A DNA stretch of 8,657 nt from CAYFQV01 sp964413635 (GTDB taxonomy: Bacteria > Spirochaetota > Spirochaetia > DSM-27196 > PWMO01): the NCBI GenBank assembly GCA_964413635.1, contig CAYPTH010000120.1, positions 1 to 8,657 on the forward strand, in the 5' to 3' direction. Both the position numbers and the translations under genes were made by a program. Below are positions 6,296 through 8,657 of this stretch, piece after piece (the first letter of the stretch is position 1; each line of letters opens with the position of its first letter). Under the pieces are notes generated by a model. The model was not told where the DNA came from. It saw nothing but the letters and a program-made list of their open reading frames with translations, and did no database searches.

Positions 6296-8323
6296 ATGTA
6301 TGTTTCACTGAGAAGTAAGCTCTCGTCCCTGATGATCTGCCTCCTCCTGGCTCCCGTTGCCTTCGCAATCGGAATTCAGGAAGAGGGACCAGCCATTCAC
6401 AATCCCCCGGTTACCCGCGTCGCCCTGTACACAAGCGGAATCGGCTACTTCGAGCACTCGGCCTCCGTCACGGGCGCGGCTACCGTCACGCTGACCGTGC
6501 CGGAGGACGAGGTGAGCGACCTTCTCAAGAGCCTGGTCGTGCAGGACCCCACGGGTACGGTCGAAGCGGTGACCTATGACTCCCGGGAACCGTTGCCTCG
6601 AGCCCTTGCGCACCTCTCCGTGGATGTCTCCCGAAACGCCTCGTGGCGGGAGCTCTTTGCACAGCTTCGCGGCGCAGCCGTGACCGTTCGCGCGGACCGC
6701 GAGGTTTCCGGACGGATTGCCGGGGTGGAGTCCAAGCCCGGCACCGGCGAAACGTCCCCGTCGACGTACCTGAGCATTATGACCGACACCGGATTGACCC
6801 GGATCGACACCGCCGCCATACGCACCGTGAATTTCGACGACCCCGCGCTGGAAGCGGACTTTCGCCAGGGTCTCGCCCTCCTCGACGACGGGAGAAACCA
6901 GGAGACCGCGACTGTTCGCATACATCTCAGCGGTTCCGGCTCGCGAAAGGTAGCGATCGGCTATACCCGGGAGGCTCCGATTTGGAAGACCTCATACCGC
7001 CTTGTCTTGAATGGTGATGACACGGCCACCCTCCTCGGATGGGGCATTGTCGAAAATCCCAGCCGACAGGCCTGGAAGGAGGCGCGCGTGTCCCTTCTCT
7101 CCGGCAGCCCGATTGCCTTCTCAATGGACCTGGCCAACCCGATCTACGTGCGGCGTCCCGAAATAGAGGTGCCGCGCTCCTTGAGCGTGCCTCCACAAAG
7201 CTACCAGAAAAGCGCTGAGCCGCCGCGCGCGGCCCGAAGCCGTGCCGCCCCGGCGCCGGAGGCGGCCTTCGAAATGATGGCCGACCAGCTCGAATCGGGG
7301 GCCGCGACACCGGACTTCACGTCCAGCCTTGAAGCGGGCGCCACCGGGAGCGCCGTTGGTGCTCTCTTCCGCTACGAGGTGTCCGACCCGGTGACACTCC
7401 CTGCGCAAGGCGCAGCCATGCTGCCCATCCTCGTTGAGACCCTTCCGGTACGAGATGTTGCCGTATTCGACCCCGGCGTTCAGTCTCGCCATCCCCTGCG
7501 CGGGGGAGAATTGGAGAACACCACAACGCTTCACATTTCCAGCGGCCCGGTAACCGTCTTGGAGGCCGGAAGCTTTGTCGGAGATTCCCTAATTCCGTCG
7601 GTGGACCCCGGATCGACGCAGATCCTCACCTACGCGGTGGACCTCGAAACCGAAGTATCGCGAAGTAGCACGGAGCTTCCGGCACGCCTGACGGCGGTAA
7701 AAGCCACGGACGGAGTGCTTACGATTCGACGCACCCTTCGCCGTACCACCAGCTACCGCATCACCTACCGGGGCGACTCACCCCGCAACCTCATTATTGA
7801 GCATCCCAAACGGGCGGAGTGGCTCCTCCTGCAACCGGCCAACGGGGTCACGCAAACCGCAACGACGTACCGGATCGAGCGCAGCCTCGAGGCTCCCGAC
7901 GACGAGTCACGCGTCCTCGAGCTGGAGGTCCGGGAGGAACGGCCCGTCTCCGAAAGCGTCCAGCTTCTGCCCGCCGCGGTCAGCTCCGTGGCCTTCTACC
8001 TCGAGGAAGCCTCACTCTCGCCGGAGCTCCGCGCCGGCCTATCGGAACTGCGCGACCTCAAGAAGCGGCTCCAAGAGCTCGAGACCAAGCTCCAACAGGC
8101 CGAATCGGAGGTATCCGAGATCTACCGGAGCCAGGAACGGATTCGGGAAAACATGGAACGCCTCGACCGCGACAGCGACCTGTACCGGCGCTACGTGGAT
8201 ACGCTCGACCAACAGGAGGACAGGCTCGAACAGCTTTCCTCTGAACGTGAAAGGCTCGAGGACCAGATTCAGCGACAGCGGGCCCGAATCTCCGACTTCG
8301 TAGCAAATCTCGACGTCGGTTGA
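6296..8323 (+). CDS. Exported DUF4139-type protein with C-terminal coiled coil
   Basis: The 675-residue product resembles the DUF4139 (mucoidy-inhibitor MuiA-like) family, whose biochemical role is not established. A basic start and hydrophobic core (about 9-24, ending PVAFA) form a Sec signal peptide. An N-terminal beta-rich domain follows (TRVALYTSGIGYFEH at 40-54 through about 200). The DUF4139 core begins with YTREAPIWKTSYRL at 223-236 and GWGIVENPSRQAWKEARVSL at 248-267, and runs to about 570 as repeated beta strands. It is interrupted by an Ala/Pro/Arg-rich linker at about 300-350. Residues 580-665 are a long charged coiled coil (Leu heptads, many Glu, Arg and Gln), placed C-terminally rather than N-terminally. 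No transmembrane anchor follows, so the protein is probably periplasmic or surface-associated and may oligomerise. There is no catalytic motif I can point to. It is divergent from srkA and has its own candidate promoter; family assignment is from remembered motifs. Confidence 0.85.
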   Translation: MYVSLRSKLSSLMICLLLAPVAFAIGIQEEGPAIHNPPVTRVALYTSGIGYFEHSASVTGAATVTLTVPEDEVSDLLKSLVVQDPTGTVEAVTYDSREPLPRALAHLSVDVSRNASWRELFAQLRGAAVTVRADREVSGRIAGVESKPGTGETSPSTYLSIMTDTGLTRIDTAAIRTVNFDDPALEADFRQGLALLDDGRNQETATVRIHLSGSGSRKVAIGYTREAPIWKTSYRLVLNGDDTATLLGWGIVENPSRQAWKEARVSLLSGSPIAFSMDLANPIYVRRPEIEVPRSLSVPPQSYQKSAEPPRAARSRAAPAPEAAFEMMADQLESGAATPDFTSSLEAGATGSAVGALFRYEVSDPVTLPAQGAAMLPILVETLPVRDVAVFDPGVQSRHPLRGGELENTTTLHISSGPVTVLEAGSFVGDSLIPSVDPGSTQILTYAVDLETEVSRSSTELPARLTAVKATDGVLTIRRTLRRTTSYRITYRGDSPRNLIIEHPKRAEWLLLQPANGVTQTATTYRIERSLEAPDDESRVLELEVREERPVSESVQLLPAAVSSVAFYLEEASLSPELRAGLSELRDLKKRLQELETKLQQAESEVSEIYRSQERIRENMERLDRDSDLYRRYVDTLDQQEDRLEQLSSERERLEDQIQRQRARISDFVANLDVG

Positions 8324-8351
8324 GCCGGAGACGCGCGGGCCATGGCGGGCG

Positions 8352-8382
8352 CGGGCGCGCTGCGCGCCCGGCACGTGCCGGG
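8352..8382. repeat. Two overlapping GC-rich palindromes between convergent genes
   Basis: CGGGCGCGC (8352-8360) and GCGCGCCCG (8362-8370) form a perfect 9-bp inverted repeat around one base. The second palindrome, CCCGGCACGTGCCGGG (8367-8382), is perfect over 16 bp and shares four bases with the first, so only one could fold at a time in RNA. They lie between the stop codons of the DUF4139 and MBL-fold genes. Neither is followed by a T-tract on either strand, so a transcript-end stabiliser, a two-way pause or termination element, or a protein site are all possible. Confidence 0.6.
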
Positions 8383-8387
8383 ATCCT

Positions 8388-8657
8388 CTACGCTGCGAAG
8401 CGGCGCTGAAACACGTCGGAGGCGCCGCGGAGTATGGGCCGCCCGCGGCCGAAGCACACCCTCTCGAAATGCTCGCCGGCGAGACGACGCAAGGAGGCCC
8501 TCCCCGCCTCGAGATCCTCAAAGATGGGCGGATAGTCGAGGCGGATGAAGTTGGTCGCCGCGTCGGCGGCAATCAGAACACCCCCGTCCTCGGGAAGGAG
8601 GAGCGCAATCTGCCCGGCCGCGTGGCCGGGCACATGGATGACCCGCGCATCCGCCGC
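8388..8657 (-). CDS. Metallo-beta-lactamase-fold hydrolase, C-terminal part (5' end outside window)
   Basis: The frame runs off the right edge; 89 residues ending at TAG (8390-8388) are visible. VPGHAAGQ at 9-16 is the motif-4 His region of the MBL fold (the PGHxxG pattern), and LIAADAATNF at 28-37 carries the Asp32 that normally bridges the two metals. The family then has a helix (here about 46-63) and a final motif-5 His, usually in FGHG or PGHG. This protein reads FGRGRPI, with Arg71 at that place. MBL-fold proteins of this kind hydrolyse thioesters, lactones, phosphodiesters or other substrates; the fragment does not tell which. No signal peptide can be judged because the start is missing. 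A GTG at 8633 lies inside the conserved motif and is not the true start. The gene is convergent with the DUF4139 gene. Confidence 0.8.
   Translation of the reverse strand, partial: AADARVIHVPGHAAGQIALLLPEDGGVLIAADAATNFIRLDYPPIFEDLEAGRASLRRLAGEHFERVCFGRGRPILRGASDVFQRRFAA

Overview
The window is about 8.7 kb of GC-rich (roughly 60%), gene-dense bacterial DNA. I see no rRNA, tRNA, CRISPR array, transposase or phage gene, and no clear sign of recent transfer. Several products carry Sec-type signal peptides and Shine-Dalgarno sites are easy to see at most starts. The phylum cannot be fixed from this sequence. SrkA is best known from Proteobacteria but occurs elsewhere, so any lineage named (for example Spirochaetota or a proteobacterial group) would be a guess.

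Region 1 (1-4169, + strand) is a tight four-gene run: the C-terminal part of a GH65 disaccharide phosphorylase cut by the window edge, an exported SNase-fold nuclease with an Excalibur tail, a small exported protein of unknown function, and an M32 metallocarboxypeptidase. Gaps are 6 nt, a 4-nt overlap, and 2 nt. Two ribosome binding sites run directly into the stop codon of the upstream gene, so the set is very probably one translationally coupled transcript. The three recognisable products degrade sugars, nucleic acids and peptides, which fits nutrient scavenging, but that link is inference.

Region 2 (4170-6151) starts with a 166-bp gap holding a weak hairpin plus T6 tract. It then has an unrecognised, mostly helical cytosolic protein of 256 residues (+) facing a SrkA/YihE-type stress kinase (-), with 31 bp between their stop codons.

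Region 3 (6152-8657) has a 144-bp divergent spacer with one plausible sigma70-like promoter on each strand. The + promoter drives a 675-residue exported DUF4139-type protein with a C-terminal coiled coil. This gene faces the 3' end of a metallo-beta-lactamase-fold hydrolase (-, cut by the window edge). Two overlapping perfect palindromes lie in the 64 bp between them.

Most of the window is ordinary core-type gene content. I do not see a convincing new defence, mobile or biosynthetic system. The items most worth a second look are: active-site substitutions in the M32 peptidase (HES to AES) and in the MBL-fold protein (motif-5 His to Arg); a possibly leaderless srkA transcript; two unrecognised proteins (2161-2661 and 4336-5106); and a possible 32-codon antisense ORF in the 4170-4335 gap.
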